The position numbers were made by a program, and so were the translations under genes. A model generated the notes under the pieces. That model was not told where the DNA came from. It was given only the letters and a program-made list of their open reading frames with translations, and did no database searches. From K23-9 sp049680365 (lineage in GTDB: Bacteria; Planctomycetota; Planctomycetia; Pirellulales; Pirellulaceae), in assembly GCA_049680365.1 (NCBI GenBank), contig JBAUHQ010000147.1, positions 9,133 to 73,132 on the forward strand: 64,000 bases of DNA. Reading direction: 5' to 3'. This document shows, piece after piece, positions 18,529-27,436 of this stretch; within the stretch, counting starts at the first letter, position 1; every line of letters starts with the position of its first letter.

Positions 18529-18534
18529 TATAAT
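18529..18534 (+). promoter_or_regulatory. Consensus -10 hexamer TATAAT upstream of truncated haemoglobin gene
   Basis: A perfect TATAAT lying between the two palindromes. The sequence 17 bp upstream (TCAACG at 18506-18511) is a poor -35, which would fit a promoter needing an activator, or repression by the flanking sites. The predicted start would fall near 18541, within the second palindrome, giving a 225-nt leader. Confidence 0.4.
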
Positions 18535-18538
18535 TCTT

Positions 18539-18552
18539 GTGCATTGACGCAC
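18539..18552. promoter_or_regulatory. Palindromic operator-like site, copy 2
   Basis: GTGCAT-TG-ACGCAC, differing from copy 1 at one base. It overlaps the transcription start predicted from the TATAAT at 18529, as a repressor operator would. Confidence 0.5.
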
Positions 18553-18765
18553 CCAGGTAAATCGGTATCAACATTTTGTGGCAACTACGTCGTTCACGGG
18601 GGAATTGACAAGAATTTCTGATCAATAACCCACTCCAACCCCGTCACCCTGCATCAGATGGCAGAGTGTCGGAACATCGGTTGCATGTGACGTTAGATCG
18701 ATTGACTGCCGCTCGATGACAGCCGATCATTTTGAATTGCTCTCATTGCGTCGAAAGAACCCCCC

Positions 18766-19149
18766 ATGTCTGATTCAGAAAAAGATCTCTTCAGCCGACT
18801 AGGCGGCGCGGACGGGATAACAGCGGTTGTCAAAGAGATGTACCGCAATGTCTTAGCCGATCCGGATCTGTCCGCTTTTTTTGAGGGTGTGTCGCAAGAA
18901 CGCTTGCACATGATGCAGTTTCAGTTTCTAGCGTCTGCGTTTGGCGGACCAATTGAATACACAGGCTCCGAACTAACTCAAATCCACGCCAAGCATGCGA
19001 TTACTGGCAGACATTTTTCCAGATTCTGCAATCACTTTGCCGAAGCAATGGAGAGCAGCGGAGCCGATCCACGCGATGTCGATGACGCATTAGGGAAGCT
19101 GGCGATGTTCAAGGACAAAATCACCGGCGAGTCAAACGTCGATGGCTAA
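18766..19149 (+). CDS. Group 1 truncated haemoglobin
   Basis: A 127-residue globin of the 2-on-2 type: N-terminal LFSRLGGADGI, a B-helix Tyr (KEMYRNVL), conserved Phe pairs (LSAFF, MMQFQFLASAFGGP) and the proximal His in the IHAKHAITGRHF region. Proteins of this group bind O2 and NO and often detoxify NO. It lies divergent from the cbb3 operon with the palindromic sites between, and convergent with a c'-type cytochrome gene. That setting suggests a response to low oxygen or NO, which is inference. Confidence 0.93.
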   Translation: MSDSEKDLFSRLGGADGITAVVKEMYRNVLADPDLSAFFEGVSQERLHMMQFQFLASAFGGPIEYTGSELTQIHAKHAITGRHFSRFCNHFAEAMESSGADPRDVDDALGKLAMFKDKITGESNVDG

Positions 19150-19196
19150 GGTCAGCAGGCTGGATGGTATTGCACGCCCGCTTTTGATCACGTTAG

Positions 19197-19865
19197 TCAA
19201 CGCCCCGTGGGTGCCAGTCGTGCAGCGGGACGTGCTGCCGAACTTGGCCGTGGGCGATCATGTCGCAAATCGTTAGCGGGCTGCCTCAATTGCTGGTGGC
19301 TTTTTTCCACTGCAGCGGGCTCGGGCCACTGAGCAGGAATCAGCGACACGTTGTCACGGGACTTTAGCTGAGCGACACGCAAGGAATCGCGAACATAGTC
19401 GTGACAATGTATGCAGGTGGTCGTCATTTGAAGGTAAACAAACGTTGCTCCTTCATGGTTTTCTGAACCGGCAAGCGACTCCAAGTGATTGCACTGCCGT
19501 CGAAACTCGGCACTAAAGTGCTCGTAAACCGTATCACGCGCTCGAGGCCATTCGGCGGCTTCGCTAATGCGTTTCATCTCGCGCGCACCTTGCGCAACTC
19601 GCTTGAAATCTTTTCGCAACAGACCTTCCAAAACATTTTGCGATCGATCCAACTTCGCTTTCATTAAGGCAGCCGGAGCGGCAGTCGGTGATGTAACGAC
19701 AGACGGCGTCGATGCCGATCGTTGACTCAGCCGATCTGCGTTGCCATCCAGCGCTGGCGAATGTACGAAATCTGAAGGCTGTCGCGGCGTTTGAGCAGGC
19801 AACCACATGCTCATTCCTGTTCCAAGCAAAAAGCTGGCGACCAATATGAATACTGAGTGTCTCAT
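19197..19865 (-). CDS. Secreted mono-haem cytochrome c, c'/c556-like
   Basis: A 222-residue protein with an N-terminal signal or anchor helix (HSVFILVASFLLGTGMSMWL), a Thr/Pro-rich linker, a helical bundle region and a haem site CIHCH towards the C-terminal end of that bundle. CxxCH at the C-terminal end of a four-helix bundle is the layout of cytochrome c' and c556, proteins that can bind NO or act in electron transfer. The last 40 residues are Pro/Arg/Ala-rich. The start at 19863-19865 is fixed by a perfect AGGAGG 8 bp upstream; the frame remains open to 20093, but those codons are ignored. The gene is convergent with the truncated haemoglobin, 47 bp apart. Confidence 0.85.
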   Translation of the reverse strand: MRHSVFILVASFLLGTGMSMWLPAQTPRQPSDFVHSPALDGNADRLSQRSASTPSVVTSPTAAPAALMKAKLDRSQNVLEGLLRKDFKRVAQGAREMKRISEAAEWPRARDTVYEHFSAEFRRQCNHLESLAGSENHEGATFVYLQMTTTCIHCHDYVRDSLRVAQLKSRDNVSLIPAQWPEPAAVEKSHQQLRQPANDLRHDRPRPSSAARPAARLAPTGR

Positions 19866-20372
19866 CGAATTTGCCTCCTGCAAAAGTTCTGATGCTCGAA
19901 TCCTGCGTGACCGCATGGCCGCAATGGTTTCCCAAAAGCATCTCCATTTATCGACGCCACCACATGACGCACGGTGTTGATACACCGAGTACAAGTTCCG
20001 TGCCAATGCGAATCTAGAACCGTACCCACAGCGCAAGCATGCGTCGGCACAGCATGCTTCAATCGTGCGGCCACAAATTGTCACATTCGTCACCGCTCCT
20101 GAATCCGCGCGTGCAAATCCGCGCGCTTTGCGTCACGAAAACCGCACGCCGCGTGACAAACGTGATTGCTTCGGTCAAGAAAAGCACTCTTTGTGCGATG
20201 AAAATAAATCGGTGCTAGCGCATCGCTGGATTGAGCCACGTCCGCGTCTTGCTGTGGTACCGAACTTGCTCACCTTGAGGCTGCAAGCGCGTCGGAATCG
20301 CCTCCTGGAGTTCAACGTGCCTTTCACATTTGTCCGCCCTGGAACCAGGGACTACCACAAGGCAACTTCGTC
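19866..20372. other. Divergent spacer between cytochrome gene and ppsR
   Basis: A 507-bp region holding the AGGAGG ribosome site of the cytochrome gene (about 19873-19879). It also holds a 10-bp direct repeat AATCCGCGCG at 20102-20111 and 20116-20125 and a loose inverted repeat GTCACG/CGTGAC at 20132-20137 and 20152-20157. I see no convincing gene. Confidence 0.5.
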
Positions 20373-21311
20373 ATGGCGAAAAGCGTAGCAGCGAAAACCA
20401 GCACTGTCGCGAACAAAGCGAAACGAAAAACGGTAGCGAAACCGACTACCAAAGGCACCAAGAGCCCACAAAAAAAGAAACCCGCCAAACGCGAAAAACA
20501 ACTGCATGTCATCACCGACGGAACCGGTGGACTCCCACGACATTTCTTGAAAGCGATCCTAACACAGTTTCCTGGCATTGCGCAAAAACCGATCTATCAC
20601 GTGTTCTGCGATACGCCGGACAAGATTGCCAACCTCTTCAAAAAGGAAGTTGCGAAGGACTCGTTTATCATTCATTCATTGGCGTGTGAACAATCCAAAG
20701 AAACCTTGCACAACTTGGCCGTCAAAAAAGGGATCAGCAGTTTTGACATGACCGGAAGTGCGGTGTCATTCATCTCCGAACAAACCGGACGAACCCCCAT
20801 TGAGGATCTTGATCGCGTCCACACTCAAAACGCTGCTTATTTTGATCGGATCGACGCATGGGAATTCACGATGCAGCACGACGACAGTCGGCGACTTGAT
20901 TCCATCCACAAGGCGGACATCATCCTGCTGGGCATCAGTCGCGTAAGCAAAACTCCCACAGCGGCATTCCTGGGATGGCTGGGACACCGCGTCGCCAACG
21001 TTTCGTTTGTGCCCGAACACGGCGTTCCCAAAGAACTGAAAAAATGTCGCAGCCGGATTGTGGCGATGTCGATGGCTCCCAAACGTCTCTCGGAAATCCG
21101 CGGCCGCCGACTTCGAGTGAACGGCTTTGCGGACAAAATCCTGGACCGACCTGATGTAAATTTTCGGTACGCTTCGTTACGTGATACCATCCGCGAAGTC
21201 GTTGACGCAGAAATAATCTACAAACGGCTGCGTGTCCCCATCATCGACGTGACGGACGCTACCGTGGAAGAAACCGCCGCGCGAGTGCTGCAGGCATTGG
21301 ATCTAGAATAA
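20373..21311 (+). CDS. ppsR: PPDK/PEP synthase regulatory kinase-phosphorylase (DUF299 family)
   Basis: A 312-residue member of the PF03618 family, whose characterised members switch PEP synthase or pyruvate-phosphate dikinase off by ADP-dependent phosphorylation and on by phosphate-dependent dephosphorylation. Key features are the N-terminal HVITDGTGG, HTQNAAYFDRIDAWEF, the P-loop GISRVSKTPTA, and the late RYASLRDTIREVVDAE segment. The first 42 residues form a Lys/Ala-rich tail absent from E. coli PpsR (277 residues), possibly a nucleic-acid or membrane contact. The target enzyme gene is not in the window; pyruvate kinase lies 5 kb away. Which of the two targets it controls cannot be told. 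Confidence 0.9.
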   Translation: MAKSVAAKTSTVANKAKRKTVAKPTTKGTKSPQKKKPAKREKQLHVITDGTGGLPRHFLKAILTQFPGIAQKPIYHVFCDTPDKIANLFKKEVAKDSFIIHSLACEQSKETLHNLAVKKGISSFDMTGSAVSFISEQTGRTPIEDLDRVHTQNAAYFDRIDAWEFTMQHDDSRRLDSIHKADIILLGISRVSKTPTAAFLGWLGHRVANVSFVPEHGVPKELKKCRSRIVAMSMAPKRLSEIRGRRLRVNGFADKILDRPDVNFRYASLRDTIREVVDAEIIYKRLRVPIIDVTDATVEETAARVLQALDLE

Positions 21312-21359
21312 ATCAAAAGCCATCAAAGGCAGTCGAGTAACTCAACAAACCGATCGCCA

Positions 21360-23252
21360 CTAGGAAAGGCTGTCGGACATCTCGAAACTGGATGCCGCAC
21401 TGGCTTCGCAGCGACTGCGCGTCACAAAGATCGTTCGTTCCAATTCATGAACGCTCAAAGCGTCTTTACTTGTGAATGCACTTGCACCCGCGGCGATGCA
21501 AGCTTGCCCAGTCGACGCATCGGCATAGCCTGACAGAACAACGACAGGCGTGTCGGGGTCACAGTCACGTACCGCGTGGACCGTCCCCAAGCCAAAGCTA
21601 TCGGGCAATTGCAGGTCCAACAAAACCAAATCAAACTTGATGTCGCCTTGCAATAACTCTTTAGCCTGCCGCAACGTGTTTGCCTCATGAATCGATACGG
21701 ATTGATTCATTTTGGATAACAATCGCGTCGTCAAGACGACATCGTCTTCGTTGTCTTCAATCAACAGCACATTGATACATGGCGATTCATTGGAGTCCGT
21801 GTTTCCTGCGAGGCTGGACAACGCTTCGATCAACTCGTCCCACGTTTGAAATCGGTCGGCGGGATCATACGCGACCATGCGATCCAAAACGGCTCGTGCA
21901 TTCCAAGGCATCAATCCATCGGTCAGGCTCAAGAAGGATCTTTCTACCAGCAAAGCACCCAATTGCTCCTTGAGCGACTTGCCTCGCAGGTGTGACTTAC
22001 CTTCCAACAAAAAGAACCATGTTGCTCCGAGCCCGAAAATATCCGAACGCGCGTCGGCCGACGCAAGCGACTTGGCTTGTTCGGGTGCCATGAACTCCAG
22101 CGTTCCTACAACGGCAGCATCGTGGGTAATGAATTCGGATGAATCATTGCAGTCATGCGACTTCAGCACTGCCAACCCCAAGTCCGTCAACTTCAGCACG
22201 TTGTCACGATGCAGAATCAAGTTACCCGGCTTTACGTCACGATGCGTTAGCCCACGTTCATCGGCATGCGCCAGTGCTCGGGCGGCCTGCAGAATCCAGT
22301 TCAATGTCGTGTCGTAGGGAACAGGGCCGTGATCACGCACATGGGCATGGAGGTCTGCACCTGCCAGCAACTCCATCGCGATGAACGGCACGCCTTCATG
22401 TTCGTCGACTTCGTAAGCAACGACGATATTGGGATGCGCCAGTTTTTGCACCAATGACATCTCGCGGCGAAAGCGAGAATTCAACTTCCGCGACTTCAGG
22501 ACCTTCAAGGCGACAATCTGTTCGTGTTCTTCGTGACGTGCCGCATAAACCCGACCGCCTCCTCCTTGATTCAGCAAACTTTCGATTGTGTATTTCCCAA
22601 CGACACTACCAGGCAGCAACAAATCCGCACAATCTGCGTTGGGTTGAAACACTGCTTGCTTCAGTACGTCATGGACCAAGCGGATTTGAACGTCGTCAAA
22701 TTTCCCAGCGTTACGTATCGAACCAAGGAGTTCTTCGATATCCAGTGCAGATAATCGATAGTTGGTGGCCACCGATTCTCGCGATGCCGTTTGCATTTTG
22801 CTGCTAACACTCTCGTGCAAATCGGTACCGCATAACATTTCGACTTCGCAGGAAAGGTCAAAAGTCTCTTGCATATCGCAGTCACCCTCATGAACCGGAG
22901 CCGTCGTCGTCGCCCGACGCCATCGTCGGCCATGAGCAATGCCGTGCCCCGCAAGCACGATCGCCACCGCCAGCCAACTGACCGTCGGCCCCTGCAAGAA
23001 TCCAACACTGCCAGAAGCACCCAAAGCGAATGCAGATACCGCAACGGCAACTACACTTGCAAGAAGTGCTGATGACCAAGCAACCCAAAAGAATCGGTCG
23101 CTGCTACGGAAGAGAACTAGCACGATGCCTAACAGCACAATCGCGACTTCAATTCGTTGCGTCGTGACACACAAAATCGACAGCGCCAGGCAGCCAACAA
23201 GCAACGCCCATTGTCCCACTGGTGAGATCGTCTTTGTGTAGGGCTCTTTCAT
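21360..23252 (-). CDS. Membrane Ser/Thr protein kinase with C-terminal receiver domain
   Basis: A 630-residue chain. Residues 14-105 hold about four membrane helices. Residues 220-480 form a Hanks kinase with a Gly-rich loop LLNQGGGGRVY, the VALK lysine at 250, HRDVKPGN at 337-344 and the DLG magnesium motif at 357-359. Residues 493-615 form a response-regulator receiver with acidic pocket LLIEDNEDD, phosphoacceptor Asp near 546 in LVLLDLQLPD and conserved Lys near 596 (TSKD rather than TKP). Kinase followed by receiver is an uncommon order and implies that a two-component histidine kinase could gate a Ser/Thr kinase. The PAS histidine kinase at 23745 is divergent across 492 bp and is a natural candidate partner. 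It is convergent with ppsR. Confidence 0.93.
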   Translation of the reverse strand: MKEPYTKTISPVGQWALLVGCLALSILCVTTQRIEVAIVLLGIVLVLFRSSDRFFWVAWSSALLASVVAVAVSAFALGASGSVGFLQGPTVSWLAVAIVLAGHGIAHGRRWRRATTTAPVHEGDCDMQETFDLSCEVEMLCGTDLHESVSSKMQTASRESVATNYRLSALDIEELLGSIRNAGKFDDVQIRLVHDVLKQAVFQPNADCADLLLPGSVVGKYTIESLLNQGGGGRVYAARHEEHEQIVALKVLKSRKLNSRFRREMSLVQKLAHPNIVVAYEVDEHEGVPFIAMELLAGADLHAHVRDHGPVPYDTTLNWILQAARALAHADERGLTHRDVKPGNLILHRDNVLKLTDLGLAVLKSHDCNDSSEFITHDAAVVGTLEFMAPEQAKSLASADARSDIFGLGATWFFLLEGKSHLRGKSLKEQLGALLVERSFLSLTDGLMPWNARAVLDRMVAYDPADRFQTWDELIEALSSLAGNTDSNESPCINVLLIEDNEDDVVLTTRLLSKMNQSVSIHEANTLRQAKELLQGDIKFDLVLLDLQLPDSFGLGTVHAVRDCDPDTPVVVLSGYADASTGQACIAAGASAFTSKDALSVHELERTIFVTRSRCEASAASSFEMSDSLS

Positions 23253-23744
23253 CGAATCCTGACAAACAATTTGTTGAGAGACAGCTTTCCGGTTTCGGCA
23301 GCTGATTTCGAGTTAGAAAAACGGAGGCCAAATGCAATTTGTCGTACCGACTCTATGATAACGGCCCCGGGGGGTAAGTGCGGTCATAGAAATGGCGGCT
23401 CAACCACATTACGTGCGAATTACCAGTGCCTTTTACATTAGTTGCCACCTGTTCAGGCAATGACTAACAATTAGGCAATAAATGCAGGTGGATTTGGACG
23501 TTAGTTTTCGTTTTTAAGAAACGGGCTCCGGCAATCGCCAAGCGACCTTGGCGGCATGGATTTAGTGAAGACAAACGTGACCCTCCAGATTCTGTCATGA
23601 TGGAGTCCAAGCAATCAGCTTGCAGCGTCGCGGTTAGCCTGATTGGTTTGGGATGTTGTTTGTTCGGCGCCGCAGCACTTTTACTAGACACATGGCAAAC
23701 TGCGTCGCGGACGAAGCTTCAGTTTTTCATGGGAGCGAATTAGA
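23253..23744. other. Divergent region between receiver-kinase and PAS histidine kinase genes
   Basis: A 492-bp spacer holding promoters for both genes. A C/G-only block (ggccccggggggt near 23365) is notable. A possible 48-codon plus-strand gene fills the last 147 bp and is listed separately; the rest shows no gene. Confidence 0.45.
23597..23743 (+). CDS. Possible small membrane protein upstream of the histidine kinase
   Basis: A 48-codon frame beginning MMESKQSACS with one plausible membrane helix (VAVSLIGLGCCLFGAAALLL, about 11-30) and a short basic tail. Its stop ends 1 bp before the GTG of the histidine kinase, an arrangement typical of translational coupling. There is no clear ribosome site in front of it, and no family is recognised, so it may be chance. 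Confidence 0.3.
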   Translation: MMESKQSACSVAVSLIGLGCCLFGAAALLLDTWQTASRTKLQFFMGAN

Positions 23745-25814
23745 GTGACTCACTCCGACCCCGAATCCAACAGCTCGCTGCTGTCACAGTTGGAGCAACT
23801 ACGCAGTAACCTCTTGGCGGCAGAGAATCGATACGAGTCGATCCTGGACGCGGCGTCAGACTGCATCATCACACTGGATGTCCAATTTCAAATACAAAGC
23901 TGGAACCGTGAAGCCGAACTTAGTCTCGGTTGGCTTCGCGACGAAGCGATCGGCCAGGATTTTTTTCAAGTCGTCGTCTGTAAAATTGATCGTGAAAAAC
24001 TGCAGCATTCTTTCCAGCAAATCGCACTAGACGCCGCCACCAAGTTCGAAGACGCACTGGTATCAACGCGGATGATCGAGCAAGACACGTGTGTATTGCA
24101 TAAACAGGGAACGCAATACAACGTTCACATGAAGGTGACATTACTGGCAAAGGCAGGGCCGCACGCGTACTCGGTGGTATTCCGTCAGTTTGCGGGTCGA
24201 ACTCCTGCAATGGAGACCTTGCTTCGCAAGGAGGCTGAAATCAGGTCTCTCGTTCAGTTCACTGCCGAAGGGATCTACGTCTTGGATCTTGACGGCCACT
24301 GCACTTTTGCGAACAACGCTTGTGCGGAACTGCTGGGCTATCACAGCCCCAGTGAATTGATCGGACAACCGATGCACGATTTAATTCATCACACTGACGG
24401 ACACGGAAAAAGAATCCCGCGAGAGCAGTGCCGAATTTACTCGTCATTTCTTGAAGGTGTGGGCGTACACCTCGAAGAAGAAATCTTGTGGAAAAAGGAT
24501 GGCAGTTCCTTCCCTGTCGAAGTCTGGTCAACCCCCATGCTACGTGACGATGAATTGGTTGGATCGGTCGTCACGTTCATCGACATTTCGTTGCGGCACT
24601 CACGTCAACTGGCACAGATGCGAGCACATCGTGCCCTCGAACAGCAAGTCGGTACGCGCGATCAGCAACTAGCCCAGGCAGAGGACCGTCTGGCCATGGC
24701 GCTGACTCGCGCCAACATTGGACTGTGGGACTGGAACGCGACAACAAATCAAGTCTACTTTTCGCCAACCTACAAGACGCAACTCGGATTCCCAGCGGAC
24801 ACGGATTGGCGGGACTTTGATGCTTGGAAATCGCGAATCCATCCCGACGATGTCGATGCGGCCTTAGAACGGGTCGACGAGTATTTCGCTAGGAAATCAA
24901 AGGACTACCGATCTAAGTTTCGTATGCAGTGTTCCGATGGAAGCTACCGCTGGTTTCTGGCACAAGGAAACGCAGATTTCGACGGGGACGGACAACCTCA
25001 ACGCGTCATGGGCGTACACGTTGACATCACCGATCAAGTTCACAGCGAACAAGAGCTTCAACGACTAAACAATGCGCTGGCAGTTTCCAATGATGCGCTG
25101 CGCGAAAGCAATTTCGAGCTGCAACAATTCGCTGCTGTTGCTTCGCACGACCTGCAAGCACCTTTACGAGCGATCTCAGGATTTGCCCAGTACTTGCACG
25201 ATGACTACCTGGGCCAACTTGATGCAACCGCCGACGATTATATCAATCGGATTGTGCGCAACGCGCAACGGATGCAGCGACTGATCGATGACTTATTGGC
25301 CTTTTCGCAAGCAGAATCGCGAGTCACTTCTTACGACACAATCAATTTGGATGACATTTTCGATGATGCCGTGGGGCTGCTTCAGTCCGCAATTCAATCG
25401 TCACGTGCCAAGGTAACGCGAGAGGATTTACCGACGGTGAATGCTGATCCCGTTCAAATGACGCAGCTTTTTCAAAACTTAGTCGGCAACGGAGTGAAGT
25501 ATCAAGACGGAATTTCGCCCTCGGTCCATGTGTCGGTCAAGCACGATGACAACGACTGGATCTTTGCGGTCCAAGACAACGGCATCGGCATTGATCCAGC
25601 TCACCACGAGCGAGTGTTCGAGATCTTTCGCCGGCTGCACACGCAAGCCGTCTACACCGGATCAGGACTCGGCTTGGCTCTTTGTCGACGTATCGTGACT
25701 CGCCACGGCGGGCGTATCTGGGTCGAATCCAAACTGGATTGCGGCAGCACGTTCTATTTCACAATTCCACGCTTCGGTAAAGAACCGCCCAACGTGGAAG
25801 CCGGAGAATCTTAA
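23745..25814 (+). CDS. Soluble sensor histidine kinase with three PAS domains
   Basis: A 689-residue kinase without membrane helices. It has PAS domains at about 28-145, 163-285 and 312-432 (the last with a PAC end VMGVHVDITDQ), a short coiled coil, HisKA with phosphorylated His 468 in VASHDLQAPLRAI, and an HATPase_c domain with N box LVGNGVKYQ, G1 DNGIGID and G2 GSGLGLAL. The DHp sequence resembles phytochrome-type kinases. The start is a GTG with GGGAG about 10 bp upstream. There is no receiver, so it should signal to a separate protein, possibly the divergent kinase-receiver fusion. The signal sensed is unknown. Confidence 0.93.
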   Translation: MTHSDPESNSSLLSQLEQLRSNLLAAENRYESILDAASDCIITLDVQFQIQSWNREAELSLGWLRDEAIGQDFFQVVVCKIDREKLQHSFQQIALDAATKFEDALVSTRMIEQDTCVLHKQGTQYNVHMKVTLLAKAGPHAYSVVFRQFAGRTPAMETLLRKEAEIRSLVQFTAEGIYVLDLDGHCTFANNACAELLGYHSPSELIGQPMHDLIHHTDGHGKRIPREQCRIYSSFLEGVGVHLEEEILWKKDGSSFPVEVWSTPMLRDDELVGSVVTFIDISLRHSRQLAQMRAHRALEQQVGTRDQQLAQAEDRLAMALTRANIGLWDWNATTNQVYFSPTYKTQLGFPADTDWRDFDAWKSRIHPDDVDAALERVDEYFARKSKDYRSKFRMQCSDGSYRWFLAQGNADFDGDGQPQRVMGVHVDITDQVHSEQELQRLNNALAVSNDALRESNFELQQFAAVASHDLQAPLRAISGFAQYLHDDYLGQLDATADDYINRIVRNAQRMQRLIDDLLAFSQAESRVTSYDTINLDDIFDDAVGLLQSAIQSSRAKVTREDLPTVNADPVQMTQLFQNLVGNGVKYQDGISPSVHVSVKHDDNDWIFAVQDNGIGIDPAHHERVFEIFRRLHTQAVYTGSGLGLALCRRIVTRHGGRIWVESKLDCGSTFYFTIPRFGKEPPNVEAGES

Positions 25815-25849
25815 TTTCAAACGAAACGAAGGGGTACAGAGCTCGCCTG

Positions 25850-27436
25850 CTATTGGCTCGTTCCCACTTGCCTTAGCTGCAGCGAATCAATCACACGGCC
25901 ATGAGCGAGCGCATTGGTAATGACGACCAACCAGTCTTCACTGTGCACCCAGCCTCCTTGTTGCAACTGCGTTAAAGCATTAGCAATCGTTTGCTCGGGG
26001 TCATCTGAAAAATCCATCAAGAAGGGCTCAACTCCCCAAGGCAAAAGGCACTGCCTAAAAATATCCTCTTGATCGGTAAATGCAAAAATGGGAACGCCAC
26101 GTGGTCGGAGTGCTGCGAGCACGTACGCCAAAAATCCGCTACGTGTGAAAACGACGATACCTGACTGCTTCAGCTCTTGAGCCAAGACGGCCGCACTGCG
26201 CAGCATCTTGGCTTTCGGTTCATGCAAAACGATTCGTGAATTAAGTGCGGCGCTGACACTTGGTTCAATGCTCATGATGATGTTTTTCATCACTTGAACG
26301 GTCTCGATAGGGTATGCCCCTGTTGTCGTTTCGCCCGATAACATCACAGCGTCGGCTTGTTCACGGACGGCGTTGCAGACGTCAGAAATCTCCGCACGAG
26401 TCGGCATCGGGGAAACGATCATCGATTCCAATAAGTGTGTTGCAATAATCACTGGCTTGCCTTCGCGTTGACAAGATGTGACCAGCTGTGTCTGAATCAA
26501 TGGCAGACGATGGTAATCTATCTCGATTCCTAAGTCGCCTCGGGCAACCATAATCGCATCACTCTGGCGGATGATTTCCTCCATGTTGGAAACACCGGCG
26601 TGTTCTTCAATTTTTGAAATAATTCGCGCCGACGACTTCAGTTGTTTCAGCAACTTCCGCAGCTCCTGCACGTCCGCACCGCGACGCACGAATGACAACG
26701 CGACAAAGTCGATCCCGGCAGCCACGCCGTCTTTCAAGTCAGCGATATCTTTTTTCGTCAGAGCCGGCAAACTGACTTCGACGCCCGGCAAATTGATATG
26801 TCGCCGCGATCCCAGAACGCCCGCAGTTAGCACTTCACAAAGCACACCGGTTGCTTCGATCTCAAGCACCTTCATCCTCAGTAGGCCGCTATCAACCAGC
26901 ACCGTTGCACCCACATTGATGTCACTACCTAGATTGGGATAGTTGACAGTAACACAATAGACTGAAGGAGCGTCCGCTTCACTTTCGACGTGAGCCACAG
27001 TCGCTTCGGTGTTTGTTTGCAAATAAACTCGGTCGCCGACTTTCAAATCGATCGGTTTTTCGACCGGGCCAGTTCGGATCTCAGGGCCTTTGATATCCAT
27101 CATCACGGCGACATGCCGCGACGCCTGGCCCGATACCTCACGCAACCGCTGAACGATGTCTTTTGCCCATTGCCCGGTCCCGTGGGCCATGTTCAGCCGA
27201 ATCACGTCGACACCTGCATCGATCAACTCACGCAACTTCTCGACTGACTCCGTGGCTGGGCCAAGCGTAGCAATGATTTTGGTATGGCGATGCGAATGCG
27301 AGTTGGGTTGTTCTTGAGTCAAAGGACTAGGTTCTGGGGAAAACAGAGAAGACACGAAAGAGAAGCCGGAATGATGCTGCTGTTGGACGACTGCGAAAGT
27401 TTTGCCGAAACTCGCTTCGACGCAATCGGTCTTCAA
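25850..27436 (-). CDS. pyk: Pyruvate kinase
   Basis: Catalyses PEP plus ADP to pyruvate plus ATP. Conserved features are TKIIATLGPAT, VDVIRLNMAHG, IMMDIKGPEIRTG (seen as MMDIKGPEIRTG), the catalytic Lys in RIISKIEEHAGV, MVARGDLGIEI and VMLSGETTTGAYP, then a C-terminal allosteric-type domain. The conserved part begins only near residue 52. The 528-residue frame starts at TTG (27434-27436); no ATG lies between there and the conserved region. GTG at 27355 or TTG at 27322 would give a more usual N-terminus; the choice is open. It is convergent with the PAS histidine kinase. Confidence 0.93.
   Translation of the reverse strand: MKTDCVEASFGKTFAVVQQQHHSGFSFVSSLFSPEPSPLTQEQPNSHSHRHTKIIATLGPATESVEKLRELIDAGVDVIRLNMAHGTGQWAKDIVQRLREVSGQASRHVAVMMDIKGPEIRTGPVEKPIDLKVGDRVYLQTNTEATVAHVESEADAPSVYCVTVNYPNLGSDINVGATVLVDSGLLRMKVLEIEATGVLCEVLTAGVLGSRRHINLPGVEVSLPALTKKDIADLKDGVAAGIDFVALSFVRRGADVQELRKLLKQLKSSARIISKIEEHAGVSNMEEIIRQSDAIMVARGDLGIEIDYHRLPLIQTQLVTSCQREGKPVIIATHLLESMIVSPMPTRAEISDVCNAVREQADAVMLSGETTTGAYPIETVQVMKNIIMSIEPSVSAALNSRIVLHEPKAKMLRSAAVLAQELKQSGIVVFTRSGFLAYVLAALRPRGVPIFAFTDQEDIFRQCLLPWGVEPFLMDFSDDPEQTIANALTQLQQGGWVHSEDWLVVITNALAHGRVIDSLQLRQVGTSQ

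Larger units (their letters stand above)
18085..18765. other. Divergent regulatory region between ccoNO and truncated haemoglobin gene
   Basis: A 681-bp noncoding stretch that should hold the promoters of the cco operon (minus) and the haemoglobin gene (plus). It contains three AT-rich imperfect direct repeats near the ccoNO side (18136-18186) and two near-identical 14-bp palindromes around a consensus -10 hexamer (18488-18552). No classical FNR box (TTGAT-N4-ATCAA) was found. Confidence 0.6.

Noticed and set aside
18355..18552. 65-codon minus-strand frame in the ccoNO upstream region
   Set aside because: It coincides with the palindromic operator-like sites and has no recognisable protein features.
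19866..20093. N-terminal extension of the c'-like cytochrome by 76 residues
   Set aside because: A perfect AGGAGG and a signal peptide start at 19865; the extension would bury the signal peptide.
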